Below the pieces are notes generated by a model that worked only from the letters and a program-made list of their open reading frames with translations, did no database searches and was not told the DNA's origin. Made by a program: the position numbers and the translations under genes. Below, in pieces: positions 9,570-17,281 of a DNA stretch of 21,350 nt. Numbering within the stretch: the stretch's first letter is position 1; each line of letters opens with the position of its first letter. The DNA is from Lingula anatina (taxonomy: Eukaryota > Brachiopoda > Lingulata > Lingulida > Lingulidae), in the NCBI RefSeq assembly GCF_001039355.2, contig NW_019774012.1:5644-26993 (forward strand), given 5' to 3'.

Positions 9570-11680
9570 ATGTGTGCATTTATGTATGTGTTTGTGTGTT
9601 TGTATGTCTGGGTAAGAGAGAGACATACATACCTTGTACATACAGAGAGGACTAACCTGGACATATAGTTGCAGCAGGATGATCACATTGGCAATTCCGT
9701 ACATTGAACACAGTATCAGGGGGACACTCAAGCACCCGGCCATATCGTTCCTTCTCAGCATATTCTGCAAACTTCTGACACTTGGTTCCAGGATAGATGT
9801 AGTAGACATTGTTGTTTCCGTCAGCATCTCTCAGAGTACAGGCTCTATCTGGGAACAGTAAGGGAAAAATATCATACAGATAAACAAGGAGGCAGACCTC
9901 TATGGATTGAATATACACACAGGTCCCACTTGAAATCAATTACAGCCGTATAGCGTTTCACTTACCAGTTGGAATTTTTTGCGTGGTTGTAGAAGTTTTA
10001 TGGGTGGTTGTAGATGGAGTACTCTTGGTTGTAGTCCTTGTAGTTGTAGAAGGTGTAGTACTCTTGGTCGTAGTCTTTGTGGTTGTGGAAGTTGTAGTAC
10101 TCTTGGTTGTAGAAGTGGTTGTGCTTTTTGTAGTGGAAGTTGTACTGCTTGGCACTGCCACAGGTCTTATGGCCATTCTTGTAGATTCTAAGGAATACCA
10201 CACTCCTTTGAAAGTCTTCCAATAAATGCCATCAGCGTAGTTGGCATGGTAGGTCCCTTTTCTTTTGCCGTTCCCATTGAGGTTTGCCTCCGTGTCCTTG
10301 CTGAACCACCAGCTGCCATGATGCTTTGCCGCCATTTTGTTGCAGTCTCGATCTTTGGTGCAGAACTTCATGTTTCTGGCACCAACAAAGGAGTCCCCTG
10401 TAATTAAAGATACAAAATAATGCTTGAAATCATTTTGTCATTTTTTGTCCACTTAGATGGGGGTGGTTATTTTGTTGCAGTCACCATTTCTGCTTTATGT
10501 TTCTGGTGGCAATGAATGAAATGAAATGATATCAATAGAATAGCAAGGAAATACTTCCTTCTAAAAAAATAGATATTTGATCGTCCTGTTGCATGTATTC
10601 AAATGAAAAACATGAAACATATAATAAATTCACATTTCCTGAAAAAGAACTTTGAACCAAACGTAAGGTGTTATGATTATTTTAGAGATGAAATTACCAA
10701 TGGTTCCATTGCGCATCTTTCCCACAGAAAGCCTGTATCCATTGCTGGCATTGCCCACTGAGAAATTAGAAAAGATGGCGTATCCACTGTGACCTGTGAA
10801 ATCCTTGAGGTCTACTCGTATGTCATAGATGCGACCGTTCTTCTTTGGGTTGGTCATTTGGTAGAGGTTGTCCAGACCTGATAAGGTGGGCAAAAATACC
10901 CCAAATGAATTAGACTGCTTTGTAGGTATATGGTGGTATTAGTGAAAGGAATAACTCACTTCATGGTTAAAAACTAAATTTGTAGGATTCAAAATCATGT
11001 TAAGCAATGAACAAGATTTAATAATGATGGTGCAGTTGCATTTCAATAACACGTGATAAAATTATATTGTTTAAATTTCCATGTGTAATATGTATACTGC
11101 ATATATCAAAATGAAAAGATTTTTTTATGAGTTTACATAATGTGTTTTGAATTATGTAAATTGTGTTTCCAAGTAAAAAGTCTTGTTAAAATAATTTTAA
11201 AACTATAAAAGATAAATAAACTTCATGCTCACCCCACCAGAATTCAAACCCCAGTTGTCCAAAGCCCCTGACATAATGCCTCATGTCTTGATAGAAGTCC
11301 AATGAATTCTGAACACTGGTCTCTCGTTTTTGGATCAACTGGAAATAGAAGATGTGTAAAAAACTTTTATTTTTAGCTAGCTTGACCAATATTTAAGACA
11401 TTTTATTTGTTATGTATCTGTATGGTTTTTGATATTATATGAGAAGACAAGTTGATGTCAGGGGCAAATTCAGAGATATTTTCTAACCGTCTTCCATATT
11501 ACTTATTTCATATTGTTAATTCATCCTCCATTTTTGACCGTCTTCTCATAGAAAAAAATCATATGCCTACCAATGTAAACTTAAACTTCTGGCCGTTTTC
11601 TGGAAGACCCAGAAGATGGCCTACATTTGTCCCTGGATATATTTGACAAACAATGGCCTTGGCTTGTTTATTTACTGAGC

Positions 11681-11734
<54 letters not shown>

Positions 11735-13396
11735 GGGGAGGAGAGAGACTACTGACCAGCCAGCCTCCATCTGGACCCTCCATGTCACAGTAGGCGGCCA
11801 TTTCACACGTCCCCACAGTGAAGTTATAGATGCCAGAGTAAGGGATACCAGCCTGGCGGAGATCAGTACAGTCTATGGGGGGCTTAGACGCTGGAATAAT
11901 AATAATAATAATAATGAAATGATAATAATATATAAATGCAATTTGCTACATTAAGCATAAAGCAATTGACCAGCAGATTTGGCATCAGACAAGTAAAAAT
12001 AATACTTTCTGAAGTTTTTTGGTGAAATTGAATTAACAGATATTTTATCTGCTGTTTAAGCTATCGGTATGTATGTTTCCATAACCCATAGATATCATCC
12101 GCAGGACATAATTGTATGATTTAGACAACTATTTTTCGGAGGTCATTTTAACCAACTAACCAATTTGCTGAGAAGTTTCAAGTGTAGACTGCCAATCTTA
12201 CCTGGACACTGGACATTGGTCATCAGATCACAGTGACAGGTTTTCACATTGAATCTCATACGTGCCGGACAAGCAAGAACTCTTCCGGAGGGAGAGTTCT
12301 TGGCCCATTGCACAAATTTGGTACACTGGGACCCTGGGTAGATGATGTATTCATTTTGCCACTTGTCTGTACACTTGTTCTTTGGTGTTTCTGAAGGTAG
12401 AAAATGTAACTTTGAATTGTATGTCTGTTAAAGACAAGATGGAATGTGGTTGTGAATAATTGTTTTCATTGATTTTTATTTCTTTTTTTGATGATGGAAT
12501 GTATTGATATATATTGGCTGTTAGCTTATGTTTCTAGGTAAAAGTTGTAAAAAGTTGAAAATCCTCAAAAAGTTACTTGCAATTTTTCATCACATTTAGA
12601 CCACTTGAAAAAACGTCAAAATGAAGACTGAAAACCTAAAATCAGGCATAATCCTGAAAACTTTCTTCCATGGATGATAGGATATATGTTTGAATTGTGC
12701 TTCAGTTAAAGCCAAGATAGACTGTTTTGTTTTGATTAATTGCCTTTTCTGGATTATTTTTATGACAGAATGTTTTGATATGTATTTACTGTTAGCTGAA
12801 AGGTATGAGATAAGTTTGACAATTCTTGGTTTGGATATTTTTCTTTGCAGCTGTTTTTGGGTGTTTCCAAAATCCAAGTATTAGATTTGAGTCCCTGTTT
12901 ATACACGTTACTGCAGACAATATACCCAATTTTTGGTCTGGATATATTATTCATATTGCTGATGAAATTTCCACTTGAGTATCATAAGTATCATATTTGT
13001 TGGTGACATGTTAAAATTTTTTATAAACTTCTCAACTAAATCTTTTTTTTTTTTTGAAAAATGATAATAAGTAAATAAATAAATAAATAAATAAATATTG
13101 CAAGCTATCTATTAGCCAAATGACAGTGTGACTTGGATTATCAAGTTTACATACAATTTATTTTTCTGAAAAAGGTTCAGAACTTAATCTTTTTTGTCAT
13201 AAAAAGCAATTTACCTGTAAACATATTGTGGATTAATTTTTTACAAAGTATATAGTGAAAATACATGCTTGTCAAATAATAATAATCATAATAAATAATT
13301 TAATCAAAAGGAGAGGGGGAATTGGTTCTTACCAGCCCAGGCCAGGTGAGCCAACACCAGCAGTGTAGCAATAGTGGTCAACCTTGTGGTCATCAT
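6724..13396 (-). CDS. Secreted CBM14-FReD-stalk-CBM14-FReD lectin-like protein (complete, 11 exons)
   Basis: Exons in transcript order: 13396-13333, 12390-12202, 11890-11757, 11338-11233, 10877-10698, 10397-9966, 9848-9657, 9309-9176, 8186-8072, 7768-7601, 6992-6724. They sum to 1983 nt (660 residues plus TAA), every intron is GT/AG, and all phases agree. Layout: signal peptide 1-21; CBM14 22-84; fibrinogen-related domain (FReD) about 90-304; Thr-rich mucin-like stalk 308-368; CBM14 369-432; FReD about 438-653. CBM14 modules bind chitin and FReDs bind acetylated sugars or microbial surfaces in known lectins, so an extracellular pattern-recognition or mucus/barrier role is inferred. Both FReDs keep the GGW, EFWWG, DxD calcium loop, LNG and WYSL motifs but lack the usual second disulphide. 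The two halves have matching exon phases, so the cassette was duplicated internally. No transmembrane segment follows the second FReD. The start is the first of two adjacent ATGs. Confidence 0.92.
7601..7768 (-). CDS. Lectin-like gene exon 10: FReD 2, core
   Basis: Starts GLEKMNLLT and contains YDLHLILHDYD, FSVGNSNNGYKLNIG and MGGDA. It corresponds to exon 5 with the same phases and is four codons shorter. Donor G|GTAATG. Confidence 0.9.
8072..8186 (-). CDS. Lectin-like gene exon 9: FReD 2, central part
   Basis: Residues 478-515. IIQNRE, then a Pro-rich stretch (NQPPPLNF), DYARGFG and EFWWG. Phase 0 in and 1 out, as in exon 4; it is three codons longer. The acceptor is TTTTAG and the donor GTAGGT, a somewhat weak splice site. 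Confidence 0.88.
8238..8258. repeat. ATG/GAT trinucleotide repeat
   Basis: About seven units in intron 8 of the lectin-like gene. Confidence 0.85.
8537..8760. mobile_element. MITE with 67-bp near-perfect terminal inverted repeats (TTA target site)
   Basis: Begins GGGACCGTTCATATG and ends CATATGAACGGTCCC; the arms match over 67 bp with one C/T difference, around a loop of about 90 bp. TTA flanks both sides (8534-8536, 8761-8763), as in PIF/Harbinger elements. Each arm holds AAAAATCTATTTTCT twice. It lies in intron 8 of the lectin-like gene. Confidence 0.88.
8766..9180. repeat. Three decayed tandem units in intron 8, the last overlapping exon 8
   Basis: CTGGTGGCAGCAG-type heads at 8766, 8939 and 9142 are each followed, about 35-60 bp on, by CCATCC/CCGTCC and a (T)AGTCTGCA-like word. 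In the 9142 unit these words belong to exon 8 itself, so the first two units look like degenerate copies of the exon 8 donor end. Confidence 0.55.
9176..9309 (-). CDS. Lectin-like gene exon 8: FReD 2, N-terminal part
   Basis: Residues 433-477. DC (C440), DGIYEF, C467 and GGGWL. 134 nt, exactly the length of exon 3, with the same phases (1 in, 0 out). The acceptor is CCCCAG and the donor CTG|GTGAGT. Decayed copies of its 3' end appear to lie in the following intron. Confidence 0.9.
9357..9640. repeat. Compound TG and GA microsatellite in intron 7
   Basis: TG-rich runs alternate with GA runs, the longest being an uninterrupted GA tract at 9535-9567. It lies directly beside the exon 7 donor. 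Confidence 0.9.
9657..9848 (-). CDS. Lectin-like gene exon 7: second CBM14 module
   Basis: Residues 369-432. Six cysteines (C372, C392, C410, C421, C423, C431) with YYIYPG and CQCDH. Phases 1 and 1; the donor is GTTAGT. 192 nt, the same length as exon 2 of the left-hand paralogue. Confidence 0.92.
9966..10397 (-). CDS. Lectin-like gene exon 6: FReD 1 C-terminal part plus Thr-rich stalk
   Basis: Residues 225-303 finish the fibrinogen domain: GDSF, the calcium-type loop KFCTKDRDCN (D240, D242), GSWWF, NLNG, WYSLESTRMAIRP. C237 and C243 sit inside the calcium loop. The classical pair around GxWWYxxC is absent, and S257 stands where the second cysteine is expected. Residues 308-368 are a stalk made mostly of Thr and Ser with Lys (repeats like STTTSTTK), typical of an O-glycosylated spacer. 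Compared with exon 11 the extra length is entirely this stalk. Donor G|GTAAGT. Confidence 0.92.
10698..10877 (-). CDS. Lectin-like gene exon 5: FReD 1, beta-sheet core
   Basis: Starts with GLDNLYQMTN, completing the EFWxGLDNL signature across the splice. RIYDIRVDLKDFTG, FSVGNASNGYRLSVG and NGTIG follow. NFS and NGT are potential N-glycosylation sites. Phases 1 and 1; the donor is GTAATT. Confidence 0.9.
11233..11338 (-). CDS. Lectin-like gene exon 4: FReD 1, central part
   Basis: Residues 130-164. LIQKRE corresponds to the VIQRR segment of fibrinogen domains. SLDFYQDMRHYVRGFG follows, then the EFWWG turn that continues into exon 5. Phase 0 in, 1 out. Confidence 0.9.
11459..11635 (-). mobile_element. 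MITE family 1, copy 4, in intron 3 of the lectin-like gene
   Basis: Most diverged copy: CAGGGGCAAATTCAG at the left, TTGTCCCTG at the right. GACCGTCTTC and AAGACCCAGAAGATGGCCTA are still clear. Flanks GATGT and GATAT may be a decayed target duplication. Confidence 0.7.
11684..11732. repeat. GA microsatellite in intron 3
   Basis: About 24 uninterrupted GA units on the plus strand, continuing as a G/A-rich stretch to 11750. In the transcript this is a CT tract just after the exon 3 donor. Confidence 0.95.
11757..11890 (-). CDS. Lectin-like gene exon 3: FReD 1, N-terminal part
   Basis: Residues 85-129. Opens the fibrinogen domain with DC (C92), then SGIYNF (103-108), CEMAAYCDM with C113 and C119, and GGWL (126-129). 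C113 is additional to the pair expected here. Phase 1 in and 0 out; the donor is CTG|GTCAGT. A long CT tract (GA on the plus strand) begins about 25 bp into the following intron. Confidence 0.9.
11895..11915. repeat. AAT trinucleotide repeat at the exon 3 acceptor
   Basis: Lies directly upstream of the acceptor in the transcript, where it reads ATT and supplies part of the pyrimidine tract. Confidence 0.85.
12202..12390 (-). CDS. Lectin-like gene exon 2: first CBM14 chitin-binding module
   Basis: Residues 22-84. The acceptor is CTTCAG and the donor CCAG|GTAAG, phases 1 and 1. Six cysteines (C28, C44, C62, C73, C75, C83), IIYPG at 37-41, FVQWA at 47-51 and CHCDL at 73-77 fit the peritrophin-A fold. 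The exon is 189 nt, against 192 nt for both exon 7 and exon 2 of the left-hand paralogue. Confidence 0.92.
12393..12800. repeat. Diverged tandem duplication in intron 1 of the lectin-like gene
   Basis: TTTGAATTGT..GTTAAAG.CAAGAT is found at 12412 and 12690, and GAATGT.TTGATAT..ATT..CTGTTAGCT follows in both. The period is about 278 bp. Confidence 0.6.
13072..13097. repeat. TAAA microsatellite in intron 1
   Basis: About six TAAA/AAAT units, preceded by a T13 run at 13043. Confidence 0.9.
13333..13396 (-). CDS. Lectin-like gene exon 1: signal peptide
   Basis: Encodes MMTTRLTTIATLLVLAHLAWA: a short charged N-terminus, a hydrophobic core and an AWA cleavage-type end. Ends in phase 1 at a GTAAGA donor. 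Either of the two adjacent ATGs (13396 or 13393) could start translation. Confidence 0.9.
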
Positions 13397-13883
13397 GACG
13401 CTGTACTACCGAGTGCTTTAATTAACTCAGATTCTGCTCTATGTACATGGAGTGTGGGTTTAATTGAGGCCACTGATTATAATTGGTTATCCGAGTTTCT
13501 GTTTACACTACACAAAAGCTTTTTTAACGAACCTGGTTCACAGCAGTTTGCAACAAATTTATATGCATTACATTGTTAATATGATTTCAGATTGCCTTTG
13601 GCCTTTAAAAATTTCACCAGTATGAGAAAACAAAAGAAAATGATTGATAAATTTTTGTAAGTGTATCATTAAACGGGCTTGAGGTTTTTGTTTGTTTGAT
13701 TGTAATGAGGAACAATAAGAAAAATACTCTTGTTCCAGACAGTTTTGTTATGATGTTAAATATATCCTCATATTTTCAAAAAAATAAATAAATAAATAAA
13801 TAAATAAAAAAAATAATAATAGTAAATTAAAGAATAATAAATAAAAATAATAGAATAGAATAAAAATAAATAAATAAAATAGA
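13397..13883. promoter_or_regulatory. Divergent promoter region between two head-to-head genes
   Basis: These 487 bp separate the start of the minus-strand lectin-like gene from the proposed start of the plus-strand gene. A TATAAAT reads on the minus strand at 13563-13557, about 165 bp before the lectin ATG. The right-hand 100 bp is a TAAA-rich simple repeat. A shared promoter is inferred from position only. Confidence 0.35.
13782..13880. repeat. TAAA-rich simple repeat before the plus-strand gene
   Basis: TAAA units degrading into AATAAT and AATAGAATA. Ends three bases before the proposed ATG. Confidence 0.9.
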
Positions 13884-13974
13884 ATGGTACGGACCAGGAG
13901 AGGTCCAGGGAGATCTGCTTTAACCAGTGTAAATGTTCCTGAAAGTTCCACCTTATCACCGTCATTAGATCAAG
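13884..13974 (+). CDS. Unrecognised gene, proposed exon 1
   Basis: Starts at ATG with an in-frame TAA nine bases upstream and encodes MVRTRRGPGRSALTSVNVPE and ten more residues. Ends in phase 1 at CAAG|GTGTGG, which fits the 14370 acceptor. Base composition changes abruptly from AT repeat to coding-like at the ATG. Confidence 0.5.
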
Positions 13975-15845
13975 GTGTGGCAGATATTTATATCAACTGT
14001 CAGTATCTATATTTATATCAACTGTCAGTATCTATATTGATATCAAAGGTCTATCAGATTTATTGATAAATTTGGCAGATGATATGCATAATTAATTGGC
14101 AGCAAAATTCTTGCAGTTTATCCCAAAGTTGCAAACTTAAGCAAACATTTATTACATGATGTCTGTCTGTCTGTCTGGCTGGCTGGCTGGCTGGCTGGTT
14201 GGTTGGCTGTGTGTTCAGCTGTCTGTCATTGTGCTTCTGTAACACACATTTCATAAATGTCAAATTCCCCTTTTTTTTTTTGAAGTAATAATTTTGCACA
14301 GAAGTATAAATTGCCTGTATGATTGTCAAAGTATTATAATTTCAATATTATTATATTTTGTGTTTGCAGCAGAAACCTTGACCCCAAGAAAGGGCAGCCA
14401 TATGTTCAGTCCAGCTGGTATCCCTACCAAAGGCAGGCATATGTATGGGTAAGGGATTAGCTCATATGGTGACAATAATCAATATATTCTGTTATTTATT
14501 TATTTACATTTATTTATGTATTTAAATCTGTTTATTAATCATTAGAAATATGAGTTTTTTTGTTAGTGCAATAAGCACAAACAGGCAGGAACAACAAGAA
14601 ATGTGAAACCCTAAGGGCTAATTTGAAGAGTAAAGCCAAAATGTATGCGTCATACAAATTGATTTTATGATGATTTCATGTAAGACATCTTGTCGTTGAA
14701 GACATTTTGAAATAGTGTTTACTAACCTACTGGTTTTGACAAGTACAAAGGTAAAGCATTTTTGTTCACTTTTAGAGAATTCTCAGTCTTGCTTCTCTGG
14801 AAAAATGAACTATCAGTGACATATTTGTTATCTTCCAGTCGTGATCCATCCCCTCCAATCTCAGAAGCTTCCACAGCCAGAAGCAGCAGACGACCACCAG
14901 GTGGTGCTCATGTCATGGCAGCCACGGCTCCTCTTGCAAAGTTAGAGCAGACGACTTACAGAAAACAGGGCAGCAGTCCACCACCTGGTAACTATGGCAA
15001 CAGGACTTGGACAGCAGGGGAAAGAATGGAGGGAGATGAATCAGAGGTATTTATTATTATTTTTGTTGTTGTTGACTTTAACTTGTCATCATATTTTGCT
15101 TAAGCAATTTTCTGCCTAACTATAAGCTGTAGTGTGAAATAGGTCTGAGATAGTGATGGTTTTGGCTTAACTCATGCAATCTAAGAGAGAGAGAGAAAGG
15201 GAGAAATAATTGGAGAGAGCTAGAGAAGAGGGATGGGAAGACTTTCAAACTCTTAATCTGATATCAGCACTTCTACACACAGACTGGGGTAATGTTTAAC
15301 TGTCAAGTTATAATTCTACAACTCCTGTTTTAGGAGGACACCTACCGCCCCCCCACAGCAGACCCTGCTGACCAGAGAGGTCACGTATGGCAGCTCCCAG
15401 AGGACTCGGACGCCAGCACCACGGCCCGCTGGTCACGGCCCAGGAAGAATGGTAGGAGGACTTCGCAATATTCCCTCTCTTTTCCAGTTCAATGGTGTCA
15501 ATTTTATTTATTTATTTATAATTTTTTCTATTGTTTATTTTCTTGATAAGTGTTAGGTGTCTATTCCAGCTCTTATTCTAAATACAAAATTTCTGAATTT
15601 GTGTTTTATAGTGTCTTGGGCTTTAAAGAGTTGGATTTCTATTGGAAGATGTATAGTATTATTTATTTATTTATTTTTTTTGTAAGAAAATATGGGTTGA
15701 GGTTTAATTATGTCACTAGATGTAAAAGATGGGAGTATTCAGGGGCCCACAGTTTGATATTTTAATACAGTTGATAACTTAAAGATATTCTTTTAATCTT
15801 TTTATTTCAGTTCCAAAGAAAAGAGACACCCATCCAGCCTACTGA
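13884..15845 (+). CDS. Unrecognised 176-residue basic Pro/Ser-rich protein, five exons
   Basis: Exons: 13884-13974, 14370-14448, 14839-15046, 15334-15451, 15811-15845. Together 531 nt ending in TGA; phases 1, 2, 0 and 1 agree at all four introns, which supports the model strongly for exons 2-5. The protein is polar, basic and rich in Pro, Ser and Arg, with no signal peptide, membrane segment or cysteines. Recognisable stretches are TPRKGSHMFSPAG (exon 2), LAKLEQTTYRKQG (exon 3), acidic GDESEEDTYRPP (exon 3/4 join) and a basic tail RPRKNVPKKRD. I do not recognise a family; it looks disordered. Exon 1 is the weakest: no pyrimidine tract precedes it, so it is either the true first exon or the model lacks an upstream start. 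The terminal exon was duplicated downstream at 18670. Confidence 0.7.
14161..14206. repeat. GTCT/GGCT tetranucleotide microsatellite
   Basis: GTCT units pass into GGCT and then GGTT units within intron 1 of the plus-strand gene, showing point mutation followed by spread. Confidence 0.9.
14370..14448 (+). CDS. Unrecognised gene, exon 2
   Basis: TTTGCAG acceptor, with a second CAG three bases on that could be an alternative; TATGG|GTAAGG donor. The frame used (ETLTPRKGSHMFSPAGIPTK) is the one that joins exon 3 without a stop; the other open frame of this exon would read into TGA. Confidence 0.75.
14839..15046 (+). CDS. Unrecognised gene, exon 3
   Basis: TTATCTTCCAG acceptor and GAG|GTATTT donor. 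208 nt encoding RDPSPPISEASTARSSRRPP onward to MEGDESE, with high GC relative to the flanks. Confidence 0.82.
15334..15451 (+). CDS. Unrecognised gene, exon 4
   Basis: TGTTTTAG acceptor and AATG|GTAGGA donor. Encodes EDTYRPPTADPADQRGHVWQ through SRPRKN. Strongly GC-rich against its introns; phase 0 in, 1 out. Confidence 0.82.
15811..15845 (+). CDS. Unrecognised gene, terminal exon 5
   Basis: TTTATTTCAG acceptor; encodes VPKKRDTHPAY then TGA. Very short, but its sequence and acceptor are preserved in the downstream duplicate at 18670, which supports it as a real exon. Confidence 0.75.
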
Positions 15846-16230
15846 AGTGATGCTAAATAGGTGACATCACAATGTTAGTGATATCACAGTATCAGGGGCA
15901 TCTGAGCATCACCAAGTCCTATGCGTAGAATATTTTAATGAAGCCATCACTGAGCATTGAAATACTATATCATGTAAACAGATACATGAATGGTTTGGTT
16001 GGGATATAATTGTATTGGGTTTGGACTTAGGAAGTTTTACCTGAAGATGAAATTTACTCTTCAAACAAAGGATGGTTTTTTCCATGTTGTTTTTGTATGC
16101 AATTGTTGTATCAAAATGTAGACTTTTTGGGACTTTTGAGTGATGTTTTTCCTTTTTTTTTCTTGAGGGGGAGGGGGGGTTAAAATGTACATTGTAAGTT
16201 AGATTAGCTCTTATGTTTTTTAAACTCCAG

Positions 16231-16536
16231 GGCCCAGTTTTATAAAGGACGTTTAGCACTAACCAGTGTATAAGCCTAACCAGTGGATAAATTCTCCTAA
16301 TACCCATTAACTAAAAGATGGTTAAATTGTTTTTCATATACAGTGTTCAAACAGCCAATCAGTTAGCTGGCCAGTGTTTAACTGGATAAAATACTTATTT
16401 AAAGGTGAATTAACTAACGGACTGTTTAAACACTGTTTATAAAACAATTTCATTTATCAGGGTTTAGGAGAATTTATCCACCGGTTAGAGTTAAACACTG
16501 GTTAGTGCTAAACGTTCTTTATTAAACTGGGCCCAG
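16231..16536. mobile_element. MITE with GGGCCCAGTTT inverted ends, about 306 bp
   Basis: The left arm runs from GGGCCCAGTTTTATAAAGG through TTTAGCACTAACCAGTG; the right arm is its complement ending AAACTGGGCCC. Arms are about 39 bp with a few mismatches. The duplicate at 19185-19200 reads CTCCAGACTTATT straight through, giving the empty site. Internal ACCAGTG, TTAGGAGAATTTATCC-type words recur in both orientations. Confidence 0.88.
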
Positions 16537-16710
16537 ACTTATTTTAGTTTACTTTTTAAATTTATTTTATTTTATTGTATTGTATTCTTGACCAGTCATT
16601 TGAATACTGTTTTCTTACATTTATACTTGATGTAATGGTCCAATTGTAGCAACTGTTAAAAACAAGCAAATGTGATATATAGGATGAATGTTTACCTTTA
16701 GATTTTTGAA

Positions 16711-16716
16711 AATAAA
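16711..16716 (+). promoter_or_regulatory. Candidate poly(A) signal, first copy
   Basis: AATAAA about 865 nt after the stop at 15845. The same hexamer is kept at 19366-19371 in the duplicate. If used, the 3' UTR would contain the 306-bp transposon insertion. Confidence 0.35.
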
Positions 16717-17263
16717 TTCTGTTCATTGTGCAACATTTGAGGATATTTTTGGTTTTGATTTCGCAATTACGCAATTACATGCATGTGAGACACAGTGTTC
16801 TAGGTGTTAGAGGACCCTAATCTTTATGATATTGTAGTTTTTATATACAATTTGTAAATGAGTCTATACAGTACATATTGCATATAACATGTCATTTGCA
16901 ACCTGTGACCGAAATCAAGTTTCCATGTAACAGATAGTCCTCCATCCATTAGATTCATACAGGTTAGGGTTAACTTGACGCAAGTGGGCCAAATTCTGTG
17001 TAGAGGAATGAAAACTGGGCTCTGTCTCACTGTGAACTCTCTTGTACAGGGTGCTTCCGGATACAATAAGTCTCGTGGCAAGTGCTCATAACATGCAAAG
17101 TCCTCTTTCATTTCTTAATAAATTTTAAGTAACACCAATGATTATGAATGACATCAGCCAACCTATCTGAAAAGTGCATGTTTTGCATAAGAAACTAAAA
17201 ACTGAATTTTTTGGGGCATATCAATATATTTTACGAGTTCAACGAAGAACAGAAATGACATTC

Positions 17264-17281
17264 CACACACACACACACACA
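17264..17281. repeat. CA microsatellite
   Basis: Nine CA units; the duplicate at 19967-19976 is shorter. Confidence 0.85.

Noticed and set aside
9274-9655. Ser/Leu/His- and Arg/Glu-rich frames on both strands
   Set aside because: Translations of the TG/GA microsatellite.
9983-10225. Val/Cys-rich plus-strand frames opposite the Thr-rich stalk
   Set aside because: Complement of Thr codons; no independent evidence.
12596-12954. Overlapping 64- to 93-residue frames in intron 1
   Set aside because: AT-rich intron with a tandem duplication; no coding composition or splice evidence.
14371-14448. Alternative frame of plus-gene exon 2 (RNLDPKKGQPYVQSSW)
   Set aside because: It is open, but in that frame the join to exon 3 reads directly into TGA; the other frame fits both neighbours.
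15909-16307. 132-residue minus-strand frame
   Set aside because: Runs into the 16231 transposon and is disrupted in copy D; no domain.
16824-17111. Minus-strand frame also kept at 19484-19690 (shared GGLSVTWK)
   Set aside because: Both lie in the duplicated 3' flank. The differences are mostly amino-acid changing (I/V, C/Y, D/G, G/S, L/F), there is no start or splice context, and the likeness follows from the duplication itself.
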